This document shows positions 1 through 8,300 of a stretch of 19,696 nucleotides of DNA, one piece after another. Within the stretch, counting starts at the first letter, position 1; the number at the start of each line of letters is the position of its first letter. The position numbers and the translations under genes were made by a program. The notes beneath the pieces were generated by a model, which had not been told where the DNA came from, ran no database searches, and worked only from the letters and a program-made list of their open reading frames with translations. This DNA is from DAOTYE01 sp034434915. Lineage in GTDB: Bacteria; Chloroflexota; Dehalococcoidia; Dehalococcoidales; RBG-16-60-22. The stretch is from positions 1 through 19,696 of the forward strand of contig DAOTYE010000011.1 of the NCBI GenBank assembly GCA_034434915.1. The letters run 5' to 3'.

Positions 1-3
1 CTC

Positions 4-32
4 TTTACTCTTTCCCCCTTATCTGATATACT
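4..32 (+). promoter_or_regulatory. Probable sigma-70-type promoter of the pyr operon
   Basis: A -35-like TTTACT (4-9) and a -10 TATACT (27-32) are separated by exactly 17 nt. Transcription would start near 38-40, just upstream of the PyrR-binding hairpin, giving a leader of about 100 nt before pyrR. The TATACT box followed by A/T-A recurs upstream of relA and the MoaD cluster, which supports it. No experimental support is available from sequence alone. Confidence 0.55.
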
Positions 33-55
33 AACTCTGACAATTGAATACAGGC

Positions 56-141
56 TCCTTTAAGCTAGCCCGGTGAGGCTGGCAAGGGAATAAAGATGGT
101 GACCTTTCAGACCTCTTGTCAGCCCCGGCAAGAGGTTTTTT
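56..141 (+). promoter_or_regulatory. PyrR-dependent attenuator (binding loop, antiterminator, terminator)
   Basis: Three mutually exclusive RNA helices can be drawn. (1) PyrR-binding hairpin: lower stem 56-61 with 84-89, upper stem AGCC (67-70) with GGCT (77-80), loop CGGTGA; the stretch 67-80 closely fits the known PyrR-loop consensus (ARUCCNGNGAGGYU), with C for U in the upper stem. (2) Antiterminator: 77-88 pairs with 113-124 in 12 contiguous pairs, two of them G-U. (3) Terminator: 111-120 with 127-136. By analogy with Bacillus pyr leaders, UMP-bound PyrR holds helix 1, which blocks helix 2 and lets the terminator form. The logic is read from the sequence; control by PyrR is inferred from the family. 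Confidence 0.88.
111..141 (+). terminator. Intrinsic attenuator terminator overlapping the pyrR ribosome binding site
   Basis: ACCTCTTG (111-118) pairs perfectly with CAAGAGGT (129-136); two further pairs (119-120 with 127-128) leave a six-base loop AGCCCC. The stem runs into six T residues (136-141), two bases before the pyrR ATG at 143. The 3' arm contains GAGG (132-135), the only plausible Shine-Dalgarno for pyrR, seven bases from the ATG, so the same hairpin could also hide the ribosome binding site. Confidence 0.85.
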
Positions 142-142
142 A

Positions 143-730
143 ATGCCTAAAAAGATTATCATGACCGCAGATGACATCCGCCGCACACTCGCCCGCATTG
201 CGCATGAAATCATTGAGCGGAACAAGACCATGGACAGCCTTGTGCTGGTGGGAATGCGCACGCGGGGCGTGCCACTGGCAAACCGGCTTTCCGCCAATAT
301 CGCCAGCTTTGAAAAGGTGAAGGTACCAGTCGGCGCGCTGGACATCAGCCTCTACCGTGATGACCGTCCTTGGAACGGGGAGCACCCCATCGTCCACCAC
401 ACGGAAATCCCCACCTCCATTGACGGGAAGTCCGTAATTTTAGTGGATGATGTGCTCTATACCGGGCGCTCTACCCGCGCCGCTATGGACGCCCTCATTG
501 ACCTGGGCAGACCCCTCTCCATCCAGCTCGCCGTGCTTGTTGACCGCGGTCACCGAGAGATGCCCATCCGCCCGGACTATGTGGGTAAGAACATCCCCAG
601 TTCACGGCAGGAGGAAATCCAGGTCCGTCTCATGGAAGTTGATGGCGCAGATGAAGTGGCAATCATCAGCCCTGAGCCAATCAAGGCAAACGGAGGTCCA
701 GCCTCTCTGAAAGGGGAAAGCCATGGCTAG
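143..730 (+). CDS. pyrR: PyrR bifunctional pyr operon attenuation protein / uracil phosphoribosyltransferase
   Basis: This 195-residue protein binds the pyr leader RNA in response to UMP/UTP; family members usually also have uracil phosphoribosyltransferase activity. The type I PRTase PRPP loop is clear at residues 98-113 (VILVDDVLYTGRSTRA), and an E-V-D-G-A-D motif lies near residue 165, as in Bacillus PyrR (about 180 residues). Reading can extend upstream to a TTG at 116, but that adds residues encoded by the terminator hairpin. The ATG at 143 has GAGG seven bases upstream and begins MPKKIIMTADDI, a normal PyrR N terminus. The last 8 nt overlap pyrB. It sits immediately behind its own RNA target, the usual autoregulated arrangement. 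The C terminus is about 12-15 residues longer than the typical protein. Confidence 0.96.
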   Translation: MPKKIIMTADDIRRTLARIAHEIIERNKTMDSLVLVGMRTRGVPLANRLSANIASFEKVKVPVGALDISLYRDDRPWNGEHPIVHHTEIPTSIDGKSVILVDDVLYTGRSTRAAMDALIDLGRPLSIQLAVLVDRGHREMPIRPDYVGKNIPSSRQEEIQVRLMEVDGADEVAIISPEPIKANGGPASLKGESHG

Positions 731-2126
731 GAGTCTGGTAACCATAGACGACCTGTCCAATGGAGAGATAGAGGGACTCTTCAATCTCGCTGACGAGATG
801 TCTGCGGCGATGAGCGCCCAGTTCGGGCTGTGCCAGGGCAAGATTATGGCGAGCCTCTTCTTTGAGCCCAGCACACGCACGCGCCTTTCCTTTGAGACGG
901 CGATGCACCGGCTCGGCGGGAGCGTCATCACCGCCAATGATGTCGGTGCCACCTCTCTGGCAAAGGGAGAGAGCATCGCCGATATGGCGCGGGTGGCGGG
1001 GAGCTATGCAGACATCATCGTCATCCGCCACCCCTGGGAGGGCGCGGCGAAGGTGGTTGCTGATTATGCCGGCGTCCCGGTCATCAATGCCGGTGACGGC
1101 GGCCATGAGCATCCCACCCAGACCCTGTGCGACCTTTACACCCTCAAAAAAGAGAAAAAGACCATCAAGGGACTGAAGATAGCCCTCTGGGGCGATTTGA
1201 AGTACGGTCGGACGGTGCACTCCCTCACCTATGCGCTGGCGCGCTTCGGCGCCACTATCCACTTCCGCTCCGGACCGGGCGTTGAGCTTCCGGAACACGT
1301 CATCCGCAAGCTGACCACAGAGTACAAGGGGGAGCTTAAAAAGTATGGCGTCACCAACCAATCAGAAAAAGGCGGCGTCCTGCCCATTGATGCCATCTAT
1401 ATGACCCCCTCCAGCCCCCACCAGCTTGCCATGATGCCTGACGTCAGCCTGAAGGTGGAGATGCAGGAAGGGCTTGATGCCATCTATGTCACACGCTTGC
1501 AAAAGGAAAGGCTGGCAAAAGAAGACGCTGAAGCCGGCATTGCCTACCCCGTGGTGGACAAGAAACTGCTCCAGGAAAAGGGGTTCCAGAAGACGCTGGT
1601 GATGCACCCGCTCCCGCGCGTGGACGAGCTGGCACGGGAACTGGATGCTGACCCGCGCAGTATGTATTTCACTCAGGTCAAGCTTGGTGTGCCCATGCGC
1701 ATGGCGCTCATCGCCTTCCTGCTGGGAGTGAAGCCTCTTGCCGTGCCGGCCGGAGTGGAGTCATTCAAACAGGATAGGGAGTTACCTCTTTACCGCCGCG
1801 ACCACCACCTCACCTGCTCCAACCCGCGCTGTGTCTCAGTGCAGGCGACAGAGTCACGTTACATCAAGCCGGAGTTTAAAATTGTCAGCACCCAGCCGGT
1901 CATTTTGAGCTGTGTTTACTGTGAACATGAGCTCCATCCGCATTACATCGCCAGCACGGAGTGGCATGAGGGGAAAAAGGAAACCAAGCGTTACCACCGC
2001 GCGGATAGCCACTGGGCGAAGCACATCAGCCCGGAGCATCTCCTTGTCTTCCAGAGTGCGGAGCAGGCTGAGGCGCTGGGCTTCAAACCAGACCATGCCA
2101 TCCAGGAACAGGCAGAGAAGAAATGA
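723..2126 (+). CDS. pyrB: Aspartate carbamoyltransferase with fused PyrI-type zinc domain
   Basis: It condenses carbamoyl phosphate and aspartate to N-carbamoyl-L-aspartate. Catalytic motifs are complete: the carbamoyl-phosphate loop STRTR (50-54), HPTQ (130-133), GDLKYGRTVHSL (157-168) and HPLPR (295-299). The protein has 467 residues against about 310 for a catalytic chain; catalytic sequence ends near 340. Residues 365-400 carry Cys365-X4-Cys370-X26-Cys397-X2-Cys400, the spacing of the PyrI zinc domain (E. coli CX4C, X23, CX2C). Only about 25 residues separate the two, so the roughly 100-residue PyrI nucleotide-binding domain is absent. Residues 422-458 resemble Ada-type zinc modules but without cysteines. 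PyrB-PyrI fusions are known in Thermotoga. The ATG at 723 overlaps pyrR by 8 nt and has a GGGGA-type Shine-Dalgarno; the stop overlaps the pyrC start (ATGA). Confidence 0.95.
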   Translation: MARSLVTIDDLSNGEIEGLFNLADEMSAAMSAQFGLCQGKIMASLFFEPSTRTRLSFETAMHRLGGSVITANDVGATSLAKGESIADMARVAGSYADIIVIRHPWEGAAKVVADYAGVPVINAGDGGHEHPTQTLCDLYTLKKEKKTIKGLKIALWGDLKYGRTVHSLTYALARFGATIHFRSGPGVELPEHVIRKLTTEYKGELKKYGVTNQSEKGGVLPIDAIYMTPSSPHQLAMMPDVSLKVEMQEGLDAIYVTRLQKERLAKEDAEAGIAYPVVDKKLLQEKGFQKTLVMHPLPRVDELARELDADPRSMYFTQVKLGVPMRMALIAFLLGVKPLAVPAGVESFKQDRELPLYRRDHHLTCSNPRCVSVQATESRYIKPEFKIVSTQPVILSCVYCEHELHPHYIASTEWHEGKKETKRYHRADSHWAKHISPEHLLVFQSAEQAEALGFKPDHAIQEQAEKK

Positions 2127-3478
2127 AGCCTCTTTTGATTCAGATGGGTCACCTGATTGACCCGGCGCAGAAGATTGACGGACTGGGCAGTCTGCTCATC
2201 GTTGACGGGAGGATTGCCAGAGTGGGAGAGATACCTCCTCAACCCGGCTACGAGGTCCTGCTCGCCGATGGGCTGGTTGTCTGTCCGGGGTTCATTGACC
2301 TCCACTGCCACCTGCGCCAGCCAGGCTATGAGGACAAAGAGACCATCGCCACCGGCACAAAAGCCGCGGCAAAAGGCGGCTTCACCACCGTCTGCTGTAT
2401 GCCCAATACCAATCCACCCCTGGACAATAAAGAGGCGATTGACTACGTCAAAAAAGAAGCAGAGGAACAGGGAGCTGTCCGCGTCCTGCCAATAGCCTGT
2501 GTGACCGTGGGAAGAAGAGGCGAGGAGCTTGTTGATATGTATGAGCTGGCGTCTGCCGGTATCGCTGGCTTCAGCGATGACGGCAGTCCGGTGAAGACGC
2601 CAAAATTGATGAAAGAAGCCCTGGAGAACAGCCGCGCCATCGGACTGCCCATCATTGACCACTGCGAGGATACCACCCTGACCCGAGACGGGCAAATCAA
2701 CGAAGGCATGGTCTCCCGCGAGTTAAAGTTGGCTGGCATCCCGGCCATCGCTGAGGAAAAAGGCATCGCCCGTGACCTTGAGATTTTAGAGCAGACCGGA
2801 GGCAATCTGCACATCGCCCACGTGAGCACGGCAGGCTCAGCGGAGCTTATCCGGCAGGCAAAGAAGCAGGGCGTCAAAGTCACTGCCGAGGTAACCCCTC
2901 ACCACCTCACCCTCACCGAGATGGAAGCGCTCGGCTATAACACTGATGCCAAGGTGAGCCCGCCGCTCAGGACACAGCAAGACAACAGGGCGCTGGTGAA
3001 AGCGCTCAGGGAGGGCGTCATTGACATCATCGCCACAGACCATGCTCCGCACTCGGAGAAAGACAAGCAGTGTGATTTTATTCGTGCCGCCTTCGGCATC
3101 AGCGTCTTTGAGACGGCTCTGGGGAGCTTGATGCAGTTAGTGCACAGCGGACAGATAAGCCTGAGCACCCTCATCGCCCGGCTGACGCGCGACCCCGCCC
3201 GCCTGCTCCAGCGAAAGGACATCGGCACACTTAGCATCGGCGCTTCCGCAGATATCACCCTTATTGACACCCAGAAGACCTGGGTGGTGGACACGAACGA
3301 TTTTATCTCAAAAGGAAAGAACACGCCGCTCGCCGGTGCCACGTTGAAAGGCAGGGTGATGGCGACTCTCTATCAGGGCAGGCTGGTCTATAGAGATGAA
3401 AGTTTAAAGGGACTGCTCAGCGGCGTCCGCGGCGCGGCGGGGAAAACGGGAGAGGTATGGCAAAGAAAACTATTCTAG
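2123..3478 (+). CDS. pyrC: Dihydroorotase, class I
   Basis: This zinc amidohydrolase cyclises carbamoyl aspartate to dihydroorotate. All expected metal ligands of the Bacillus-type class I enzyme are visible: His61-X-His63 in DLHCHLRQPG, Asp153 (SDDG), His180 (DHCED), His233 (IAHVS) and Asp306 (ATDHAPH). The offset from the Bacillus numbering is a constant two residues, so there are no insertions before the active-site aspartate. Length 451 residues is slightly above the usual 425-430, owing to a C-terminal tail. The ATG overlaps the pyrB stop as ATGA, implying translational coupling, and the last 22 nt overlap carA. Function is near certain from motifs and context. Confidence 0.96.
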   Translation: MKPLLIQMGHLIDPAQKIDGLGSLLIVDGRIARVGEIPPQPGYEVLLADGLVVCPGFIDLHCHLRQPGYEDKETIATGTKAAAKGGFTTVCCMPNTNPPLDNKEAIDYVKKEAEEQGAVRVLPIACVTVGRRGEELVDMYELASAGIAGFSDDGSPVKTPKLMKEALENSRAIGLPIIDHCEDTTLTRDGQINEGMVSRELKLAGIPAIAEEKGIARDLEILEQTGGNLHIAHVSTAGSAELIRQAKKQGVKVTAEVTPHHLTLTEMEALGYNTDAKVSPPLRTQQDNRALVKALREGVIDIIATDHAPHSEKDKQCDFIRAAFGISVFETALGSLMQLVHSGQISLSTLIARLTRDPARLLQRKDIGTLSIGASADITLIDTQKTWVVDTNDFISKGKNTPLAGATLKGRVMATLYQGRLVYRDESLKGLLSGVRGAAGKTGEVWQRKLF

Positions 3479-4548
3479 TCCTGGCGGACGGGTCAGTGTA
3501 TGAAGGCTACTCCTTCGGCGCGGAGGTAGACAGCTACGGGGAGGTGGTCTTCAATACCAGCATGATTGGCTATCAGGAGATGCTCACTGACCCCTCCTAC
3601 GCCGGGCAGATTGTCGTCCCCACCTACCCTCTTATCGGCAACTACGGCACAAACCAGCACGATATTGAATCAGGCAGAATACAGGTGCGCGGGTTCGTGG
3701 TGCGGGAAGAATGCCGTGAGCCCAACCACTATTTGAATGAAAAGACCATTCATAACTACCTCGCCGAAGGCGGCATCCCCGGCATTTGGGGCGTGGACAC
3801 GCGGGCAATCACCCGCAAACTGCGCAACTACGGCGTGATGATGGGCATGATTACGTCAAACAAATCGCCGCAGGAAGCCCTTGAAGAATTGAAGCGCGTG
3901 CCTGATTACGGCACAATTGACTTCGTCAAAGAGGTGAGCACAGCAAAGCCCTACCAGTGGGAGCCGCGCCCTGATGACCCGCCCGGTTCCCCCCACATCG
4001 TCGTTCTGGACTGTGGGCTGAAGTTCAATATCCTGCGCATCCTGCGTCAGAAGGGCTGCCGCGTCACCGCCGTGCCCTGCACCACGTCAGCAGAAGCGAT
4101 TATGCAACTGAAACCGGACGGCTTACTCTTTTCTCCCGGTCCCGGCGACCCCGAGCTTCTGGACTATATTGTCGTCACCGTCAAACAGCTCATCGGTAAG
4201 AAGCCCATCATGGGCATCTGCCTGGGAAACCAGCTTATCGCCCGCGCCTTCGGCGGCAGGAACTTCAAGCTCAAGTTCGGGCACCGCGGCGGCAATCACC
4301 CGGTGCGGGAACTCAAAAACGGGCACGTCCACATCACCGCTCAGAACCACGGCTATGCTGTTGACCCCACCACCCTACCCGGCGAGCTGGAGGTGACCCA
4401 CATCAACCTGAACGATGGCACCGTGGAGGGCGTGCGCCATAAGGAACTGCCCATCTTTGCCGTGCAGTACCACTCTGAAGCCTCCCCTGGACCGCTGGAC
4501 AATACCTACCTCTTTGACCAGTTCCTGGAGATGGTGAGAAATAAATGA
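3457..4548 (+). CDS. carA: Carbamoyl-phosphate synthase small (glutaminase) subunit
   Basis: It hydrolyses glutamine and channels ammonia to CarB. The N-terminal CPSase_sm domain spans about 1-145 (LADGSVYEG; FNTSMIGYQEMLTDPSYAGQ). A class I glutamine amidotransferase domain follows from about 178, with the nucleophile Cys255 in GICLGNQ and the His339/Glu341 pair in QYHSEASPGP; the triad is intact. Length 363 residues is typical. The ATG lies 22 nt inside pyrC and is preceded by GGGAGAGG, slightly close to the start. Unusually, carB does not follow directly: 151 nt of palindromic sequence and a membrane-protein gene intervene. Confidence 0.97.
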   Translation: MAKKTILVLADGSVYEGYSFGAEVDSYGEVVFNTSMIGYQEMLTDPSYAGQIVVPTYPLIGNYGTNQHDIESGRIQVRGFVVREECREPNHYLNEKTIHNYLAEGGIPGIWGVDTRAITRKLRNYGVMMGMITSNKSPQEALEELKRVPDYGTIDFVKEVSTAKPYQWEPRPDDPPGSPHIVVLDCGLKFNILRILRQKGCRVTAVPCTTSAEAIMQLKPDGLLFSPGPGDPELLDYIVVTVKQLIGKKPIMGICLGNQLIARAFGGRNFKLKFGHRGGNHPVRELKNGHVHITAQNHGYAVDPTTLPGELEVTHINLNDGTVEGVRHKELPIFAVQYHSEASPGPLDNTYLFDQFLEMVRNK

Positions 4549-4559
4549 GTATGGAAAAA

Positions 4560-4698
4560 TCCCCCTTAGTCCCCCTTTTTCAAAGTGGGACAAAAGGTCA
4601 CAGAAAAGTGGCTCGTCTCCCTTTCGTAAAGGGAGATAGAGAGGGATTTAACTCCACCACTCCCCCTCCTGCGAGGAGAGGGGAAAGGGAGTGAGACA
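4560..4698 (+). repeat. Cluster of three consecutive palindromic repeats between carA and the next gene
   Basis: Three hairpins lie back to back. The first (4570-4590) is an imperfect stem of TCCC with GGGA and TTT with AAA. The second (4616-4636) is a perfect nine-base stem TCTCCCTTT/AAAGGGAGA with loop CGT. The third (4658-4693) has outer arms CACTCCC and GGGAGTG with inner CTCCT/AGGAG. None is followed by a T run. Positions 4674-4697 match 9461-9484 at 20 of 24 bases, so at least part belongs to a dispersed family. They look like REP-type elements rather than coding sequence; the last one supplies the Shine-Dalgarno GGGAG for the following gene. Confidence 0.6.
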
Positions 4699-4699
4699 A

Positions 4700-5398
4700 A
4701 TGGACAGAGAAGAAATTCTATTAAAGGAATATGAGATCTGTCAGTCGCATAATAACGCGATTGCCAGTCAAGTCTGGCTCAGCACGAGTATTTTCATGTC
4801 TATCAATTTGACTCTATTTGGCGGTCTTCTCTATGCTCTTCTCCAAAGCAAAATTCTTATACATGGCACAATTGGAAACCAGAATCTAACGTTTGTTATG
4901 TCCTTAGCACTTCTTTTAGCGGTTGCTGTGGTTTTAATATTGTGTAGTTGGCGAGCTTGGCTTCAAAGAACACAGCATATTACACGCGTGAACAATATCA
5001 GAATGCGACAGATAGAGGACGCCATTCAAGTAGATGGCACGTCAGTAATGCAAAAAAACTGGCTAGTCCGTGGACTGGACTTGACGTACAGGAATGAAAA
5101 GGATAGGGAAAAGATACCTCAACGCATTACAGATGAAATCGATAAGAAATTGACAGTTGATAAAAAACTTAAAAGAGTTGGACAGCCAGGATTTGATAGC
5201 TTGAATTTGATAGTTTGTGCCGCAATCTGGCTGTGGCTTTCTATGATTGTCCTTACAGTAGCTTATGCAATCGCATCTTTGTACTTCAATCAGCAGGTAA
5301 TCTTAATCTGGATTCTATTTTTCATAATCATCGCCAGTCTGGCTGTTTGGCTGATTAAGAGGTTTTGTATCAAGAAGGAGCCCGCACTTGACCGCTAA
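4700..5398 (+). CDS. Four-helix membrane protein of unknown function inserted between carA and carB
   Basis: I do not recognise this 232-residue protein. From the ATG at 4700 it has a charged N-terminal helix (DREEILLKEYEICQSHNN), membrane segments at about 27-48 and 63-84, a basic/acidic cytoplasmic stretch of about 80 residues including R-V-N-N-I-R-M-R-Q-I-E (96-106), then membrane segments at about 168-195 and 198-221 and a basic tail. GGGAG at 4687-4691 is eight bases from this ATG; an upstream GTG at 4691 (three extra residues) is an alternative. Base composition is visibly AT-richer than carA and carB, with AT-ending codons, which suggests foreign origin. The stop lies 11 nt inside carB, and carB's AAGGAG lies within this gene, so the two are coupled. 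A direct role in pyrimidine synthesis is not evident; a small stress or defence effector or an envelope protein are guesses. Confidence 0.85.
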   Translation: MDREEILLKEYEICQSHNNAIASQVWLSTSIFMSINLTLFGGLLYALLQSKILIHGTIGNQNLTFVMSLALLLAVAVVLILCSWRAWLQRTQHITRVNNIRMRQIEDAIQVDGTSVMQKNWLVRGLDLTYRNEKDREKIPQRITDEIDKKLTVDKKLKRVGQPGFDSLNLIVCAAIWLWLSMIVLTVAYAIASLYFNQQVILIWILFFIIIASLAVWLIKRFCIKKEPALDR

Positions 5399-8300
5399 AC
5401 CCTCAAAAGTCCTAATCATCGGCTCGGGACCTATCATCATCGGGCAGGCGGCGGAGTTTGATTACTCCGGCACGCAGGCGTGTAAAGCCCTGCGGGAAGA
5501 GGGCGTCACCTCCGTGCTGGTAAACTCCAATCCCGCCACCATCATGACTGATGAAGAGATTGCTGACGTGGTCTATATTGAGCCACTTACGCTGGATGTG
5601 GTCACCCGCATCATTGCGCGGGAGCGCCCGGACGGGCTTCTCCCCACCCTGGGCGGGCAGGTGGGTCTGAACCTTGCCGTAGAGCTGGCGGACGCTGGCG
5701 TTCTGGACAAGTACAACGTCCGCTGTCTCGGCACGCCCATCCAGACCATCCGGAACGCCTCCAACCGCGAGCTTTTCAAACAGCTCCTGTCCTCCATCGG
5801 CGAGCCGGTGCTTCACGGCATCACCGTTACCACCGTGGAAGCCGGGCTGAAGGCGGCGGAAAAGGTGGGACTGCCCCTCATCGTCCGCCCCTCTTATACG
5901 CTGGGCGGGACGGGGGGCGGGGTAGCCTATACCGTGGAAGAGCTCAAGCGGACGCTCGCCACTGCCCTCGCCGTGAGCCCCATCCACCTCGTCCTGCTGG
6001 AGAAGTGGGTGGGCGGGTGGAAGGAAATTGAGTATGAGGTCATGCGGGATGCCAATAACACCTGCATTATTGTCTGCAATATGGAGAACTTTGACCCCAT
6101 GGGTGTGCACACCGGGGACAGCATCGTCATCGCCCCCAGCCAGACGCTGACCAATAAAGAGTACCAGATGCTCCGCACCGCCAGCATCAATATCATCCGC
6201 GCCCTGGGCATTGAGGGCGGGTGCAATATCCAGTTCGCCCTTGACCCCAAGAGCCAGCAGTATTATGTCATTGAGGTCAACCCCCGCGTCAGCCGTTCCT
6301 CCGCCCTCGCCAGCAAAGCCACCGGCTACCCCATCGCCCGCGTCGCCGGGAAAATTGCCGTGGGCAAGCGGCTTGATGAAATCCCCAACGCCGTCACCGG
6401 CAAGACGATGGCTTCCTTTGAGCCGGCGCTGGACTACGTGGTGGTCAAAATCCCGCGCTGGCCCTTTGACAAGTTCCACCAGGGCGATAGGGCTATCGGC
6501 ACGCAGATGAAAGCCACCGGCGAGGTGATGGCGATTGACCGCACCTTTGAAGCCGCGCTGAACAAGGCGGTGCGCTCACTGGAGTTCGGCAAGCGCACCC
6601 TGCTGTGGGAAGACCCCGGCTGGGAAAAAGGCACCAATCCGGACACCTACCCCCTCTATCCCAATGACCTGCGCCTCTGGGCAATCATGGCGGCACTGCG
6701 CCGCGGCATTGACCCTCAGGAGATAGTCAAACGCACCTGCATTGACCGGTGGTTCATTGACAAGCTGGTGAACATCGTCAACATGGAGAAGCGCCTGCTC
6801 TCTGAAACGCTCACGCCCCAGCTCCTGCGTGAAGCCAAGCGCATGGGTTTCTCTGATGTCCAGATAGGCACACTCGCCGACCGTCTCCCGGAGCAGGTGC
6901 GCGAGCTCCGCCACCAGTGGGGTATCCGCCCGGTGTACAAAATGGTGGACACCTGCGCCGCTGAGTTTGAGGCGACTACCCCTTACTTCTACAGCACCTA
7001 TGAGCAGGAGAACGAGGCAATACCAATCCCGGAAAACAAAGCGCTGGTCATCGGCTCCGGTCCCATCCGCATCGGGCAGGGGATTGAGTTTGACTACTGC
7101 AGTGTGCACTCAGCATGGGCGCTCCAGAAATCAGGCTACAAGGCTATCATGGCGAACTCTAATCCGGAGACTGTCTCCACCGACTTTGACACCAGCGACC
7201 GCCTTTACTTTGAGCCGCTGGACGAGGAGAGCGTGCGCGACCTCCTTGAAAACGAACGCACTGCTGATAACGGAGCGCCGCCGTCCATCTGCCAGTTCGG
7301 CGGGCAGACTGCCATAAACCTGGCGATGCCCATCCACCGCGCCGGCATGCCCATCATCGGCTCCAGTGCGGAGTCCATTGACCGTGCTGAAGACCGCAAA
7401 CGATTTGAAAAAATGGTGAGCGAAATGGGCATCCCACAGCCCCCGGGCGGCGGCGTGTCATCTATTGATGAAGCGCTCACCATCGCCCAGCTTATCGGTT
7501 ACCCCGTGCTCGTGCGTCCCAGCTATGTTCTAGGCGGCCGGGCGATGGAGATTGTCCATAACGCCACCGAGCTTGCCCGCTACATGAAGTTCGCCATGGA
7601 GCTGGACACCGGAAAAGCCGTCCTCATTGACAAGTATATCCAGGGCATTGAGGTAGAGTTGGACGCCATCAGCGATGGCGATACGGTGGTCATCCCGGGC
7701 ATCATGGAGCATATTGAGCGGGCGGGCGTGCACAGCGGAGATGCCATGGCGGTCTATCCCGCCCCCAATCTCACTGAAACGGAGACGGATACGCTTGTTG
7801 ATTATACCATCCGGCTGGGTGTCGCCATCGGCATCAAGGGCCTCATGAACGTGCAGTTCATCATTGAGCGCAAGGAAGGACAGCCCTCCACGGTCTATGT
7901 CCTTGAGGTCAATGCCCGCGCCAGCCGCACCGTCCCCTTCCTTTCAAAAGTCACCGGCGTCCCCATGGTAAATGTGGCGACCCAGGTGATGCTCGGCAAA
8001 AGCCTGAAAGCACAGGGCTACCAGAACGGGCTCCTGCCGCCGAGAAAGCTCGTCGCCATAAAAGCGCCGGTCTTCTCCATGCAGAAGCTCACCGGCGTGG
8101 ACACCTACCTCGGTCCGGAGATGAAGTCCACCGGCGAGGTGATGGGCATTGACTATACCTTTGACGCCGCGCTGGCGAAAGCGCTCCTTGCCGCCGGGCT
8201 CATGCTGCCGAAACAGGGCGCGCTCCTTCTCAGCATCGCTGACCGCGATAAGCCGGAGGCATTACCCCTCATCAGGAAAATCGCCTCGCTGGGCTACCGG

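Noticed and set aside
116..142. Upstream TTG start for pyrR giving nine extra residues
   Set aside because: These codons lie within the terminator hairpin and T run; ATG 143 has correctly spaced GAGG and gives a normal PyrR N terminus.
681..2695. Long minus-strand frames opposite pyrB and pyrC (681-1361, 1991-2695)
   Set aside because: They lie opposite intact, motif-complete genes, with no Shine-Dalgarno and no family resemblance.
4549..4699. Insertion sequence or MITE with terminal repeats around the membrane-protein gene
   Set aside because: Palindromes occur only on the carA side; no matching inverted ends, target-site duplication or transposase were found on the carB side.
5412..6479. 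A 355-codon open frame on the minus strand
   Set aside because: It lies fully inside carB, has no recognisable domain and no ribosome binding site, and shows the His/Gly/Asp-rich composition typical of the reverse frame of a GC-rich gene.
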